64,000 nt of DNA from Geothrix campi (GCF_024609265.1 NZ_JANHMP010000002.1:186001-250000), one strand, 5' to 3'; counted from the first letter of the stretch, positions 35,326-45,399 are shown. Made by a program: numbers and translations. The notes: generated by a model not told the origin, from the letters alone.

Positions 35326-36471
35326 ATGAACCGGAAAGCCATTCTTCTCTACATCGGCGTGCCCGCTGCCCTCATCGCCGGAGCCGCCACCTTCCACCGC
35401 GGCAAGCGGAACACCGAACTCGACCACCAGGCGGCGGTGAAAGCCGAAGGCTCCGTGGCGGTCACCCTGGTGCCCGTGCAGGAGCGCAGCTTCCGTCCGG
35501 CCGTGGCCTTCACCGGCACGCTGCTGGCCGTGAACCGCGCCGAACTGAAGGCCGAGGTCACCGGCCGGGTCACCCGCGTGGCCGTGCAGGAGGGTGACAG
35601 CGTCGCCGCCGGCGCCCTGCTGGGAGCCCAGGACGAGGACGACTACCTGCTCGGCGTCCAGGCGGCCGAGGCCCAGCTGGCCCAGGCCCAGGCCCAGGCG
35701 CTCCAGGCCCAGCGCGACAACGACCGTTCGATCGCGCTGCTGGAGAAGCGCAGCATCACCCGCCAGGCTGCCCAGCAGGCGGAGACCGTCTACAACGCGA
35801 CGAAGGCCGCGGCCCAGGCCGCGCAGAGCAATCTGGGCCTGGCTCGTCTGCGACTGAGGAAGGCCCGCCTCGTCGCGCCCTTCGCGGGGCAGGTGGCCCG
35901 GCGGGCGGTGCAGCCCGGCGAGATGCTGAATCCCGGACAGACCGCCTTCGAGGTCGTGGACAACCGCAAGCTGGAAATCCGCGCGGACCTGCCCGCCGAG
36001 GCCATGGCCCAGGTGAAGGTGGGTCAGCGGGCGACCTTCCGGAGCATCGGCGTCGACCGGCTCGTGGAGGGCCGGGTGGCCCAGGTGAGCCCCAGCCTCT
36101 CCCAGGATGGCCGCACGCTGCGAGTCCGCGTCGAAGTCCCCAACCCGGACGGAACCCTGAAGGGCGGCCTCTTCGTGGAAGGCGTCATCCTCGGCGAGGG
36201 CGAGACCAAGGCGCCGTCCCTGCCGGCTACGCTGGTGAAAGCCCAGGATCGCGATGCTGAAGTCTATGTGGCCGAACAGGACGTGGCCCACCGTCACAAG
36301 GTGGTGCTGGGCCCGGAACAGGATGGTTACCGCCCGGTGAGTGGGCTGGGCCTCGGTGCCCAGGTCGTCGACAGCGGCAAGGACCTGGTGGGCGAAGGCA
36401 GCCGCCTCCGCGTGATCAGCGGCGCCGCCCCGACCAGCGCGAATGGCGGCTCCGCCGCAGGAGGGAAGTGA
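35326..36471 (+). CDS. RND efflux periplasmic adaptor
   Basis: 381 residues from ATG at 35326, with GGAG before it. An N-terminal span, the lipoyl halves (LKAEVTGRVTRVAVQEGDSV and LVAPFAGQVARRAVQPGEML), an Ala/Gln-rich helical hairpin between them and a beta-barrel part (LEIRADLPAEAMAQVKVGQ) define the AcrA/MexA family. It ends three bases before the pump gene. Confidence 0.93.
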   Translation: MNRKAILLYIGVPAALIAGAATFHRGKRNTELDHQAAVKAEGSVAVTLVPVQERSFRPAVAFTGTLLAVNRAELKAEVTGRVTRVAVQEGDSVAAGALLGAQDEDDYLLGVQAAEAQLAQAQAQALQAQRDNDRSIALLEKRSITRQAAQQAETVYNATKAAAQAAQSNLGLARLRLRKARLVAPFAGQVARRAVQPGEMLNPGQTAFEVVDNRKLEIRADLPAEAMAQVKVGQRATFRSIGVDRLVEGRVAQVSPSLSQDGRTLRVRVEVPNPDGTLKGGLFVEGVILGEGETKAPSLPATLVKAQDRDAEVYVAEQDVAHRHKVVLGPEQDGYRPVSGLGLGAQVVDSGKDLVGEGSRLRVISGAAPTSANGGSAAGGK

Positions 36472-36474
36472 CCC

Positions 36475-39400
36475 ATGTTCCTGTCCGATTTCTCCATCCG
36501 CAGGCCGGTCTTCACGGTCTGCATCATGCTGGCGCTGGTGGTGCTGGGCCTCTTCTCGGTGAAGACCCTGGGCATCGACCAGTACCCCAACACCGACATC
36601 CCCACGGTCACCGTTTCCGTCGTCTACCCCGGTGCGAGCCCCGAGTCCGTCAAGCAGGACGTCGTGCGGAAGATCGAGGAGGCCGTCAATCCCATCGAGA
36701 AGATCAAGGAGATCAGCTCCACCAGCCAGGAGGGCCTGGGCACGCTCGTGATCCAGTTCCACCTGGGCCGCAACGTAGACAACGCTCTCAACGACGTGCG
36801 CACGAAGATCGGCCAGATCCGGCGCGACCTCCCCGGCAACATCGAGGAACCCGTCATCTCCAAGTTCGATCCGGCCCAGCTGCCCGTGCTCTCCCTGGTG
36901 GTGAAGCCGGACGCGAAGCATGCGGAGATGAATGATCGCGAGCTGACGCGCATCGCCGAGGACTTCCTCAAGCGGCGTATCGAGAACATCCAGGGTGTGG
37001 GCAAGGTGGATCCCGTGGGTGGCAGCACCCGCGAGATCCTCGTCCAGGTGGATCCCCAGAAGCTCGAATCCCAGGGCCTGGCCCTCCAGGCTGTGAAGAA
37101 CGCCCTGGGTGGCGACACCATGGCCATCCCCAGCGGCAACCTGCTCCAGGGCAATCGCGAGATGTCCGTGAAGGTGGATGCCAAGGCCCGGTCCGTGGGC
37201 GATTTCGAGCACGTGATCGTAGGCAACAAGGAAGGCCGGCCCATCGAGCTCCGCGAGGTGGCCACGGTGGTGGACGGCATCAAGGAGAAGCGCAGCATCG
37301 CCCGCCTGGGCGGCAAGGATGTGGTGGCCCTGGAGATCCAGCGGCAGACCGGCGGCAATACCGTGGCCATGGTGACCTCGGTGGAGAAGGCCCTGGAGGA
37401 GCTGAAGCCCGAGCTGGCGAAGCAGGGCGTCGAAGTGGTGACGGCGAAAGACAACGCCCGCTTCATCATCGACAACGTGGACGACGTGAATGTCTCCATC
37501 TACGTGGGTGGCCTGCTCACGGTGATCATCGTCTTCTTCTTCCTGAAGAGCTGGCGGTCCACGCTGATCACGAGCCTCACGCTGCCCGTATCCGTGATCT
37601 CCACCTTCATCATCATGCGGGTCCTGGACTTCACCCTCAACACCATGACCCTCATGGGCCTCAGCCTGGCCATCGGCATCCTCATCGACGATGCCATCGT
37701 GGTCCGCGAGAACATCACCCGCCACGCGGAGATGGGCAAGGACCACATCACCGCCGCCCGCGAGGGCACCGCCGAGATCGGGCCCGCCGTCATCGCAACC
37801 ACTCTGTCCATCCTGGCGGTGTTCGTGCCCGTGGCCTTCATGGGCGGCATCGTCGGCAAGTTCTTCTTCCCCTTCGGCATCGTCGTGGCTTTCGCCGTGG
37901 CGATCTCCCTCTTCGTCAGCTTCACGCTGGATCCCATGCTCAGTGCCGTCTGGCCCGATCCCGAGCATGAGAAGAGCGCGGATGGCCATGTCCACTACAA
38001 GGGCCGGAATCCCATCATGCGCAGCGTCGAGGCCTTCAGCCGCATGCTGGATCGCTGGGAGCAGCTCTACAAATCGGCCATCGAATGGGCCATGGGCCAT
38101 CGCTGGACAGTGATGCTCGCGGGTGGGGGCAGCTTCGTGCTGGCCATGATGCTCTCGGGCCTGCTGGGCAACAACTTCATGCCCGACTACGATCGCGGCG
38201 ACCTTCAGGCCACCTTCAAGGCCGAGCCCGGGTCCAGCCTGACGGCCACGCGCGAGAAGGCGCTGGCTCTGGAGAAGGCCATCCAGGCCGTGCCCGGCGT
38301 GGACTTCGCCTACACCACCATCGGCACGGGCCTGAACGGGACCGTGGATTCCGGCGGCATCTACGTGAAGCTGAAAGATGGACACCGCCCGAACCACGTG
38401 GTCATCCGCCGGCAGATCCGCGAAGCCTTCCGCTCGGTACCCGGTGTGGACGCGGCCATCGGCACGGCGAACGATTGGGGCACCACCTTCCCCATCATGG
38501 TGGCGGTGCAGGCGCCGGACCGGGATGCGGTCATCCAGGCCGTGCCCCTGGTGAAGGAGGCCCTGCGGAGCGTTCCCGGAGCCGTGGATGTCACCACCAG
38601 CCTGGACAGCGGCAAGCCCGAGCTGAGGCTCGTGGTGGACCGCAAAGCTGCCTCGGACCTGGGCGTGAGCCCGGCGCTGGTCTCCCAGATGGTCCGTCCC
38701 CTGGTGGACGGCGAGAAGGTCGCGAAGTACGAGGATGAGAAGGGCGAGCAGCGCGATGTCCGTGTCCGACTCGCCGACCAGGAGCGCCGCTTCACGGCGC
38801 AGCTGGCCAACATGACTGTGCAGAGCACCAAGGACCTGGGCGGCGGGAAGCATCCGCTGGTCCGCCTCAACCAGGTGGTGCGCTTCGAGGAGGGCATCGC
38901 CCCCGCCAAGCTCCAGCGCCACGACCTGATGGAGGAAGTGGAAGTGGATGCCAACTTCGATGGCTCCACCCTGGGCGAAGTCAGTGCCGGCGCGGCGAAG
39001 AAGGTGGCCGAGCTGAAGGCTGGCGGCAAGCTGCCCGAAGGCGTCCGTGTGGAGTTCCTGGGGCAGACCCGGGACAGCAAGGAGACGGCCGGCTACATGG
39101 GCACCTCGCTCCTGCTGGCGGTCTTCTTCATCTACTTCGTGCTGGCCAGCCAGTTCGAAAGCTTCAAGCTGCCCATCGCCATCATGGCCAGCCTGCCACT
39201 CTCCATGGTGGGTATGGTGCTGATGCTGCTGGTGACGGGCGACTCGATGTCCATGATGACGAGCATCGGCATGATCCTGCTGATGGGCCTGGTGACCAAG
39301 AACGCCATCCTGCTGGTGGATCACGCCCTGCATCTGGAACGCGAGGAAGGCATCTCCCGCCGCCAGGCCATCATCCGTGCGGGTACCGTGCGGCTGCGGC

Positions 39401-39675
39401 CCATCCTCATGACCAGCTTCGCCATGATCGGCGGCATGCTGCCGCTCTTCTTGGCGCTGGGTGCCGGGGCCGAGATGCGGGCCCCCATGGCCCGGGCCGT
39501 GGTGGGCGGGCTCATCACCTCCACCCTGCTCACGCTCATCGTGGTGCCGGTGTTCTTCGAGATCATCGAAGACTTCAGCCTGGCCAAGGTCTGGGCCTGG
39601 ATCCGGGCCCGCGTGGGCAAGGTAAAAGCTGAATCCGTCATCGTCCCCCCGATGGCAGAAGCGCCAGATGCCTGA
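36475..39675 (+). CDS. RND multidrug efflux pump (AcrB/MexF-like)
   Basis: 1066 residues, full length. It starts MFLSDFSIRRPVFTVCIMLA, the family start. Span 4 has GLSLAIGILIDDAIVVREN, with the two Asp of the proton path. Two periplasmic halves (about 40-335 and 560-870) and the second membrane half are present. The GILIDDAIVV type suggests HAE-1 rather than metal pumps. It overlaps the nitroreductase gene by eight bases. Confidence 0.95.
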   Translation: MFLSDFSIRRPVFTVCIMLALVVLGLFSVKTLGIDQYPNTDIPTVTVSVVYPGASPESVKQDVVRKIEEAVNPIEKIKEISSTSQEGLGTLVIQFHLGRNVDNALNDVRTKIGQIRRDLPGNIEEPVISKFDPAQLPVLSLVVKPDAKHAEMNDRELTRIAEDFLKRRIENIQGVGKVDPVGGSTREILVQVDPQKLESQGLALQAVKNALGGDTMAIPSGNLLQGNREMSVKVDAKARSVGDFEHVIVGNKEGRPIELREVATVVDGIKEKRSIARLGGKDVVALEIQRQTGGNTVAMVTSVEKALEELKPELAKQGVEVVTAKDNARFIIDNVDDVNVSIYVGGLLTVIIVFFFLKSWRSTLITSLTLPVSVISTFIIMRVLDFTLNTMTLMGLSLAIGILIDDAIVVRENITRHAEMGKDHITAAREGTAEIGPAVIATTLSILAVFVPVAFMGGIVGKFFFPFGIVVAFAVAISLFVSFTLDPMLSAVWPDPEHEKSADGHVHYKGRNPIMRSVEAFSRMLDRWEQLYKSAIEWAMGHRWTVMLAGGGSFVLAMMLSGLLGNNFMPDYDRGDLQATFKAEPGSSLTATREKALALEKAIQAVPGVDFAYTTIGTGLNGTVDSGGIYVKLKDGHRPNHVVIRRQIREAFRSVPGVDAAIGTANDWGTTFPIMVAVQAPDRDAVIQAVPLVKEALRSVPGAVDVTTSLDSGKPELRLVVDRKAASDLGVSPALVSQMVRPLVDGEKVAKYEDEKGEQRDVRVRLADQERRFTAQLANMTVQSTKDLGGGKHPLVRLNQVVRFEEGIAPAKLQRHDLMEEVEVDANFDGSTLGEVSAGAAKKVAELKAGGKLPEGVRVEFLGQTRDSKETAGYMGTSLLLAVFFIYFVLASQFESFKLPIAIMASLPLSMVGMVLMLLVTGDSMSMMTSIGMILLMGLVTKNAILLVDHALHLEREEGISRRQAIIRAGTVRLRPILMTSFAMIGGMLPLFLALGAGAEMRAPMARAVVGGLITSTLLTLIVVPVFFEIIEDFSLAKVWAWIRARVGKVKAESVIVPPMAEAPDA

Positions 39676-40372
39676 GCCTTCGTTCTATTCAGCCGTGGAA
39701 TCACGGCGCACGGTCCGCGACTTCCTGGCAGAGCCTATCCCCCAGGAGGTCCTGGACCGTGCCCTGGACGCCGCCCGGCTGGCCCCCAGTTCCAGCAATC
39801 TCCAGCCCTGGGAGTTCATCATCATCAGGAATCCCTTGGTCAGACAGGCGGCCAACGCCGCCTGCCTGGACCAGATACCTGCCAAGACGGCGCCATTGCT
39901 GATCGCCCTGGTCACCCACCGCGACACCTGGCGGCGGAACCGGGATGAGATCCTCCGGATCTTCGAGACCCGGGGGCCCCTGCGCAGGAGCCAGAAGGCC
40001 TACTACCGGCGCATCATTCCGCTGGTCTACACCACGGGCCCGTACGGTCTCCTGGGCCCGTTGAAGCGCGTGTTCAGCCGCCTGGCCTCCCTGTTCAAGC
40101 CCACGCCGAACCTCATGGCGCGGGAGGACATCCGGATCATGGCCCACAAGAGCACGGCCCTGGCCGCCGCCACCTTCATGCTGGCCCTGCGGGCCGAAGG
40201 CTATGACAGCTGCCCCATGGAAGGCTTCGACCCCTGGCGGGCCAAGGCCCTGCTCGGGCTTCCCCGGGGGGCCGAGGTGAACATGTTCCTGGCGGTGGGA
40301 AAGCGCAGCGAGAAGGGCGTGTGGTGGGATCGGGTGCTCATGCCGCGGGACTGGGCGGTGCGGGAGATATGA
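39668..40372 (+). CDS. Nitroreductase-family flavoprotein
   Basis: 234 residues. FMN-binding segments are SAVESRRTVRDF and APSSSNLQPWEFI near the N-terminus, and GYDSCPMEGFDPWRAKALLG with LGLPRGAEVNMFLAVGKR near the end. The family reduces nitroaromatics, quinones or enones with NAD(P)H. The ATG lies inside the end of the RND pump gene, so it is translated with it; this suggests it acts on the same toxic compounds. Confidence 0.88.
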   Translation: MPEPSFYSAVESRRTVRDFLAEPIPQEVLDRALDAARLAPSSSNLQPWEFIIIRNPLVRQAANAACLDQIPAKTAPLLIALVTHRDTWRRNRDEILRIFETRGPLRRSQKAYYRRIIPLVYTTGPYGLLGPLKRVFSRLASLFKPTPNLMAREDIRIMAHKSTALAAATFMLALRAEGYDSCPMEGFDPWRAKALLGLPRGAEVNMFLAVGKRSEKGVWWDRVLMPRDWAVREI

Positions 40373-40415
40373 ACACTCGTGTCGGGGCGCCGCTTGAGGC
40401 ACTCTGAAGAACGCT

Positions 40416-43400
40416 ATGAATGTTGCCAGCCCTGACCTGAAGGATCTGCTGTGCCTCGCCGAGGCCCCCGCGGAGGTCCTGACCGCCCCGGGCGCCCGCC
40501 TCCGCTGGACCTCCCCGCCCGCATTGGCGCTGGTACTGGCACGCTGGATCACCCGCGAGGGGCGTATCCAATCCCTGTGGGTGGATGCCCCTTCCGAGGC
40601 CGAGGCCCGCATCCTGGCCCAGGATCTCCAGGCCCTGCTGCCGGAAGCGGGCGTGGCCCACTTTCCGGGGTTCGCGCCCTATGCCGGGGGAGAGAGCAGC
40701 CCGCCGGGCATGGTTCTGCGGGATCGGCTCTCGGCCCTGGTGGGCCTGCTGGAGCGCCGCATCCAGGTACTGGTGACGGGGCCCCTGGCCGCCTGCGAGA
40801 AGCTGCCCCATCCCACCTGGTTCCAGAAACAGAAGCTGGAGCTGCGCAAGGGCGCGGAGGTGCCCCGGGAACTGCTGCTGGAGACCCTGATCGCCCTGGG
40901 CTATCGCCGCACGGAGATGGCTTCGGCCCCTGGAGAGTTCAGTTCCCGCGGCATGGTGGTGGACCTCTGGCCCGACCACCTGGACCAGCCCCTGCGCCTG
41001 GAGACCTTCGGTGATGAGCTGGAGCGCCTGTCCCCCTTCGACCCGGATACCCAGCGGCGCACCGGCGAGGCTCTGGAGGCGCTGACGCTCTACCCGCGTT
41101 TCGAGGGCGAGCGCGGCGATGGTCAGGCCCTGCTGGACGCCGTAGCCGCCCGGGCAGATCGCACGGCCGAGCCCGAAGACGACCTGGCCTTCCGCCGGGC
41201 GCGGCTGGCCACCCACGGCCACTTCCCCGGCGAGGAGCTGTTCCACTCGCTGCTGGCCCAGCCCAAGGGGCAGCTGACCCACTGGGTGCCGCCCTGCCTG
41301 AGGGTGCGCCTGGAGGAAGCCTGGGAAGAGGCGCTGCGCGAGGCGGAGCGGGCCCGCATCGAGGAGGGGCTGGTCACGCTCCGGCGGGGCGGCGTGGTGT
41401 GCCCGGATTTCGAGGATCGCTTCCAGGCCTCGGATCCCAGTCGCCCTACCTTCCACCTCACCGAATGGCAGAGCGAGGCCACCGTGCCTCTGGCGGCCCT
41501 GCCCCTGCGGGAATTCCAGGGCCGGCTGCCCGAGTTGGCCACCCACGTCCAGGAGCTGGCGCTCACGGGGCACCGCGTGTTCCTGGCGGGCTCGACGCCC
41601 GGCATGCAGGGACGGTTCGCCGAATTCCTCAGGGACTACGATCTGCCGCAGGCCTATGGCACCGAGACGGGCTGCCGCGCCCTCCAGCTGTCTCTGAGCG
41701 CGGGCGTCCATCTCAAGGAACCGGCGCTCGTCGTCTTCACCGAGCGCGAGATCTTCGGCCGCAAGGCCATTCAGGCGGCGCCCAAGAAATCCCGCAGCGC
41801 GGCCTTCCTGTCGGATCTGCGGGACCTCAAGCCCGGCGACCGCGTGGTGCATCTGGATCACGGCATCGGCGAGTTCGTCGGCTTCGCCACCCTCGTGGCG
41901 GGCGGCGAGGAGCAGGAGGTGCTGCAGCTGCGCTATGCCGACGGCGGCCAGCTGAACGTGAGCCTCGAGCGGGCCGACCTCATGCAGCGCTACACCGGCG
42001 CTGAGGGCCACCTGCCGCCCCTGGACAAGCTGGGCGGCGCCAGCTGGGCCAAGGTCAAGCGCAAGGCCAAGAAGGCCATCCGGGACATGGCCGACGAGCT
42101 GCTGAAGCTCTACGCCCTGCGCAAGCTGGAGAAGGGCCACGCCTATCCACCGGACGGGCCCGACATGGCCGCCTTCGACGCGAGCTTTCCGTTCACCCCC
42201 ACGCCGGACCAGATCGAGGCCATCGAGGCCGTGAAGGCGGACCTGGAGTCGCCGCGCCCCATGGACCGACTGCTGGTGGGCGACGTGGGCTTCGGCAAGA
42301 CGGAAGTGGCCATGCGCGCCGCCGCCAAGGTGGCGCTGGAAGGCCGCCAGGTGGCCGTCCTGTGCCCCACCACCGTGCTCTGCTTCCAGCATTTCCGGAC
42401 CTTCAAGGAGCGCTTCGCGGGGTTCCCCCTCCGTATCGAGATGCTCAACCGCTTCGTGGACCCCGCTGAGCAGAAGCGCATCCTCCAGGAGGTGGCCGAT
42501 GGCAAGATCGAGATCGTCATCGGTACCCATCAGCTGCTGGGCGCCCGCGTGAAGTTCGCGGACCTGGGCCTGGTGGTGATCGACGAGGAGCAGCGCTTCG
42601 GCGTGGGCCACAAGGAGAAGCTGAAGAAGCTGCGCCTCAACGTGGACCAGCTGGCTCTCAGCGCCACGCCCATCCCCCGCACGCTGCACATGAGCCTCAC
42701 GGGCCTGCGCGAGATCAGCCTCATCGAGACGCCGCCCAAGGACCGGCTGGCCATCGAGACGGTGGTGGCGCCCTGGAGCGACGAGCTGGTGCAGACGGCC
42801 ATCCAGTTCGAGCTGCGCCGCGGCGGCCAGGTCTACCTGGTGCACAACCGCGTGGAGTCCATCGTCTCCATCGCCGCGCGGGTGCGCGAGCTGGTGCCCG
42901 ATGCCCGGGTGGGGGTGGGTCACGGCCAGCTGACGGACGAGGGGCTGGAGCAGGTGATGCTCGGCTTCATGGAGGGCCGCATCGATGTGCTGGTGGCCAC
43001 CACCATCGTCGAGAACGGCCTCGATGTCCCCAATGCAAACACACTCATCGTGCACCGGGCCGATGCCTTCGGCCTGAGCCAGCTCTACCAGCTGCGGGGC
43101 CGGGTGGGCCGCAGCGATGTGCCTGCCTACGCCTACCTGATGATCCCCCCCAAGCACGAGATCAGCGAGGACGCCCGCAAACGCCTCCAGGCCCTGGAGG
43201 ATTTCTCCGAACTGGGCTCGGGGTTCCGCGTGGCGGCCATGGATCTGGAACTGCGCGGCGCGGGCAACCTGCTGGGCGGCGAGCAGTCCGGCCACATCCA
43301 CGACATCGGCTTCGAGCTCTACGTGAAGCTGCTGGAGGAGACGCTTTCAGAGTTGCAGGGCCAGCCCAGCGGCGCCTTCGAGGTGAAGGTGGACGGCCTG

Positions 43401-43826
43401 GCGCCGGGCGCCCAGCTCAGCCGCCGCTGGATCGACCAGGCCGCCGAGCGCCTGGTGGCCTACAAGCGCATCTCGCGGCTGCGGGAGGAGAAGGATCTGG
43501 AGCTCTACCGCCTGGACCTGGAGGACCGCTTCGGCCACGTGCCCGAGGACGACCCGGAAACCCTGCGGTTCTTCGAGGTGCTCCGGGTCAAGCTGCGGGC
43601 CCAGGCCCTGGCGGTCTCCGAGGTGGCGGTGGACAAGGGCCACCTCAAGCTGCGCCTCAGTCCCCAGACGGCCATCGACCCGACGAAATTGCTGGCCTGG
43701 GTGGGCCGCCAGAAGGGTGCCAGCCTCAGTCCCGATGGCGCCGTGCGCCTGCCCCTGCAGGGTACCCAGGACGGCCCAGTGATCCAGGCCCAGCGCGTGC
43801 TGGCGGAGTGGGCTGCGCTGGGCTAG
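40416..43826 (+). CDS. mfd: Transcription-repair coupling factor
   Basis: 1136 residues, full length. The N-terminal UvrB-like region binds UvrA. A CarD-like polymerase-binding domain starts near residue 474 (GDRVVHLDHGIGEFVGF). The RecG-like translocase has Walker A (GDVGFGKTEVAMRAA, near 623), DEEQRFGVGHKEKLKKL, SATPIPRTLHMSLTGLR and LRGRVGRSDVPAYAYL. It removes stalled RNA polymerase at DNA damage and recruits excision repair. It follows the nitroreductase by 43 bases. Confidence 0.97.
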   Translation: MNVASPDLKDLLCLAEAPAEVLTAPGARLRWTSPPALALVLARWITREGRIQSLWVDAPSEAEARILAQDLQALLPEAGVAHFPGFAPYAGGESSPPGMVLRDRLSALVGLLERRIQVLVTGPLAACEKLPHPTWFQKQKLELRKGAEVPRELLLETLIALGYRRTEMASAPGEFSSRGMVVDLWPDHLDQPLRLETFGDELERLSPFDPDTQRRTGEALEALTLYPRFEGERGDGQALLDAVAARADRTAEPEDDLAFRRARLATHGHFPGEELFHSLLAQPKGQLTHWVPPCLRVRLEEAWEEALREAERARIEEGLVTLRRGGVVCPDFEDRFQASDPSRPTFHLTEWQSEATVPLAALPLREFQGRLPELATHVQELALTGHRVFLAGSTPGMQGRFAEFLRDYDLPQAYGTETGCRALQLSLSAGVHLKEPALVVFTEREIFGRKAIQAAPKKSRSAAFLSDLRDLKPGDRVVHLDHGIGEFVGFATLVAGGEEQEVLQLRYADGGQLNVSLERADLMQRYTGAEGHLPPLDKLGGASWAKVKRKAKKAIRDMADELLKLYALRKLEKGHAYPPDGPDMAAFDASFPFTPTPDQIEAIEAVKADLESPRPMDRLLVGDVGFGKTEVAMRAAAKVALEGRQVAVLCPTTVLCFQHFRTFKERFAGFPLRIEMLNRFVDPAEQKRILQEVADGKIEIVIGTHQLLGARVKFADLGLVVIDEEQRFGVGHKEKLKKLRLNVDQLALSATPIPRTLHMSLTGLREISLIETPPKDRLAIETVVAPWSDELVQTAIQFELRRGGQVYLVHNRVESIVSIAARVRELVPDARVGVGHGQLTDEGLEQVMLGFMEGRIDVLVATTIVENGLDVPNANTLIVHRADAFGLSQLYQLRGRVGRSDVPAYAYLMIPPKHEISEDARKRLQALEDFSELGSGFRVAAMDLELRGAGNLLGGEQSGHIHDIGFELYVKLLEETLSELQGQPSGAFEVKVDGLAPGAQLSRRWIDQAAERLVAYKRISRLREEKDLELYRLDLEDRFGHVPEDDPETLRFFEVLRVKLRAQALAVSEVAVDKGHLKLRLSPQTAIDPTKLLAWVGRQKGASLSPDGAVRLPLQGTQDGPVIQAQRVLAEWAALG

Positions 43827-43924
43827 AGGGGCGGACCATCCGCCGGCCTGCCACGTTCATTGGCCGGTTCGCCGGGATTCCCGGAAGCGGGGAGCCTACC
43901 TTGGGGGAGTACCCGGGAGTCCCC

Positions 43925-45337
43925 ATGTCGTCCTTCCTGATGTCCGAAGCGATCGCCCTGGTCCGCACGGTCCAGGCCGCGGTCGCCTTCATCCTCTGCA
44001 TGGCCTTCGCGCCCATCGTTCTGCGCAGTGCGGAACCGCGACCTGAACCGCGGATCGTCTCCCTCAAGGGCTTTGAGGCTGTCGAAGTGCGCCAGCAGGG
44101 CTTCACGCTCCCAAGGGCCATGAACATCCATGTCTATGCCAAGGGCGGGGGGCTCCGGAGCCTGATGCACGCCCAACGCGACAACCCGCTCTTCGCCTAC
44201 GGTTGGATCCTCAACGCCACCACCCGCGAAGTGGTCTGGCAGATGGATGGCGCCAACACGAAGCGGGACTGGGACTACCGCGTGGCGGATCAGTACCTTG
44301 AGCTGCCCGCCGGCAGCTACGAAGCCTACTTCGCCAATCATGGCTTCGGCCAGAGCCTGCTGTTCGCCCAGTGGACCCGCAACATCGACCGGCGCGCCCT
44401 CCACACGGAACAGTCGGAACGGCGCCGCGGCTTCCTGGCGGCCTTCGGCGCCGACCAGGCGAGCCTGCTGCGCCACTGGCAGCAGCAGGTGGGGAACTAC
44501 GGCCTGGAGATCTACCTGCCGGGCGGCGACGCCGGGGAGGTGACCTCCTTTGAGGCTCCCCTGCGTTGGAAAAACATCGTCGTGTCCCTCTCCGCCAATA
44601 CCGACAACGGCCACTGGCTCCAGGTCTTCCACGTGAAGAAGCCCGTGACGCTACACCTCTATGCGGAGGGTGAGGGCAGCGGGCGGCGCCTGCACGATTA
44701 CGGCTGGATCATCGAGGCCCGCACCCGCGCGCGGGTATGGGAGATGAGCGCGGACAAGGCCCAGTTCGCTGGTGGCGCGCCCAAGAACCGCCGTCAGGTG
44801 GAGACGATCCAGTTGCCCGCAGGCGATTACGAGGCTGTCTTTGTCACCGACGATTCCCATTCCCCGGCGGACTGGAATGCCGCCCCGCCCTGCGATCCGG
44901 GGTTGTATGGCCTGACGCTCACGGTGCCGGCCACCGCCGACCTGGCCGCGGTCACGCTGACGAAGCCGCTGACCTGGCCGGTACTGGCCGAGCTGGTGCG
45001 GGTGGGGGACGCCCAGGACCGCAGCACGGCATTCACCCTCGCCGCGGCGCAGCCCGTCCGTGTCTACGCCATCGCTGAAAGCAGCGGAGACGAGATGGCC
45101 GATGAGGCCTGGATCGAGGACGCCTCTGGTAAGCATGTATGGACCCTGGAGTACATCCGTACCCGGCACGCAGGTGGAGCCTCCAAGAACCGCCTGGCCG
45201 ATGAAGTGGTCAGCCTGCCCAAGGGTGCCTACACCCTGCGTTTCAGGACCGACGATAGCCACGCCTACGGTCGCTGGAACAGTGACGCCCCCTGGGATCC
45301 CGAGCACTACGGCGTGACGTTGTACGGAGTGCGATGA
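43925..45337 (+). CDS. Secreted protein with three internal repeats
   Basis: 470 residues from ATG at 43925, with GGAG before it. A signal peptide (TVQAAVAFILCMAFAP) precedes three repeats of about 110-130 residues. Each has a strand ending in YA, an acidic turn, a W-I segment, R/H-x-VW, then N-R and LPAGDYEA. The matching pieces are FAYGWILNATTREVVWQM, HDYGWIIEARTRARVWEM and ADEAWIEDASGKHVWTLE. Repeats 2 and 3 both end DPxxYGxTL. They are probably beta-sandwich domains. No enzyme motif; a cell-surface role is inferred. It ends at a large bidirectional terminator. Confidence 0.7.
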   Translation: MSSFLMSEAIALVRTVQAAVAFILCMAFAPIVLRSAEPRPEPRIVSLKGFEAVEVRQQGFTLPRAMNIHVYAKGGGLRSLMHAQRDNPLFAYGWILNATTREVVWQMDGANTKRDWDYRVADQYLELPAGSYEAYFANHGFGQSLLFAQWTRNIDRRALHTEQSERRRGFLAAFGADQASLLRHWQQQVGNYGLEIYLPGGDAGEVTSFEAPLRWKNIVVSLSANTDNGHWLQVFHVKKPVTLHLYAEGEGSGRRLHDYGWIIEARTRARVWEMSADKAQFAGGAPKNRRQVETIQLPAGDYEAVFVTDDSHSPADWNAAPPCDPGLYGLTLTVPATADLAAVTLTKPLTWPVLAELVRVGDAQDRSTAFTLAAAQPVRVYAIAESSGDEMADEAWIEDASGKHVWTLEYIRTRHAGGASKNRLADEVVSLPKGAYTLRFRTDDSHAYGRWNSDAPWDPEHYGVTLYGVR

Positions 45338-45340
45338 ACT

Positions 45341-45385
45341 CAAAGCGGCAGGGGTCCCGGTGGAACCGGTTCCCCTGCCGCTTTG
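45341..45385. terminator. Bidirectional terminator hairpin
   Basis: A perfect 14-bp outer stem (CAAAGCGGCAGGGG / CCCCTGCCGCTTTG) with an inner 5-bp stem (CCGGT/ACCGG). A tracts and T tracts flank it on both strands, so it can serve the converging genes on each side. Confidence 0.85.
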
Positions 45386-45399
45386 GTGAGCGAAGTGCT

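Noticed and set aside
35170-39333. A 1387-residue open frame on the minus strand, opposite the RND pump operon
   Set aside because: It lies over clear adaptor and pump genes; the His/Gln/Gly-rich translation has no domain. Long antisense frames are expected in GC-rich genes.
40338-43301. A 987-residue open frame on the minus strand, opposite mfd
   Set aside because: Same reason: mfd is unmistakable on the plus strand, and the antisense product shows no fold or ribosome site.
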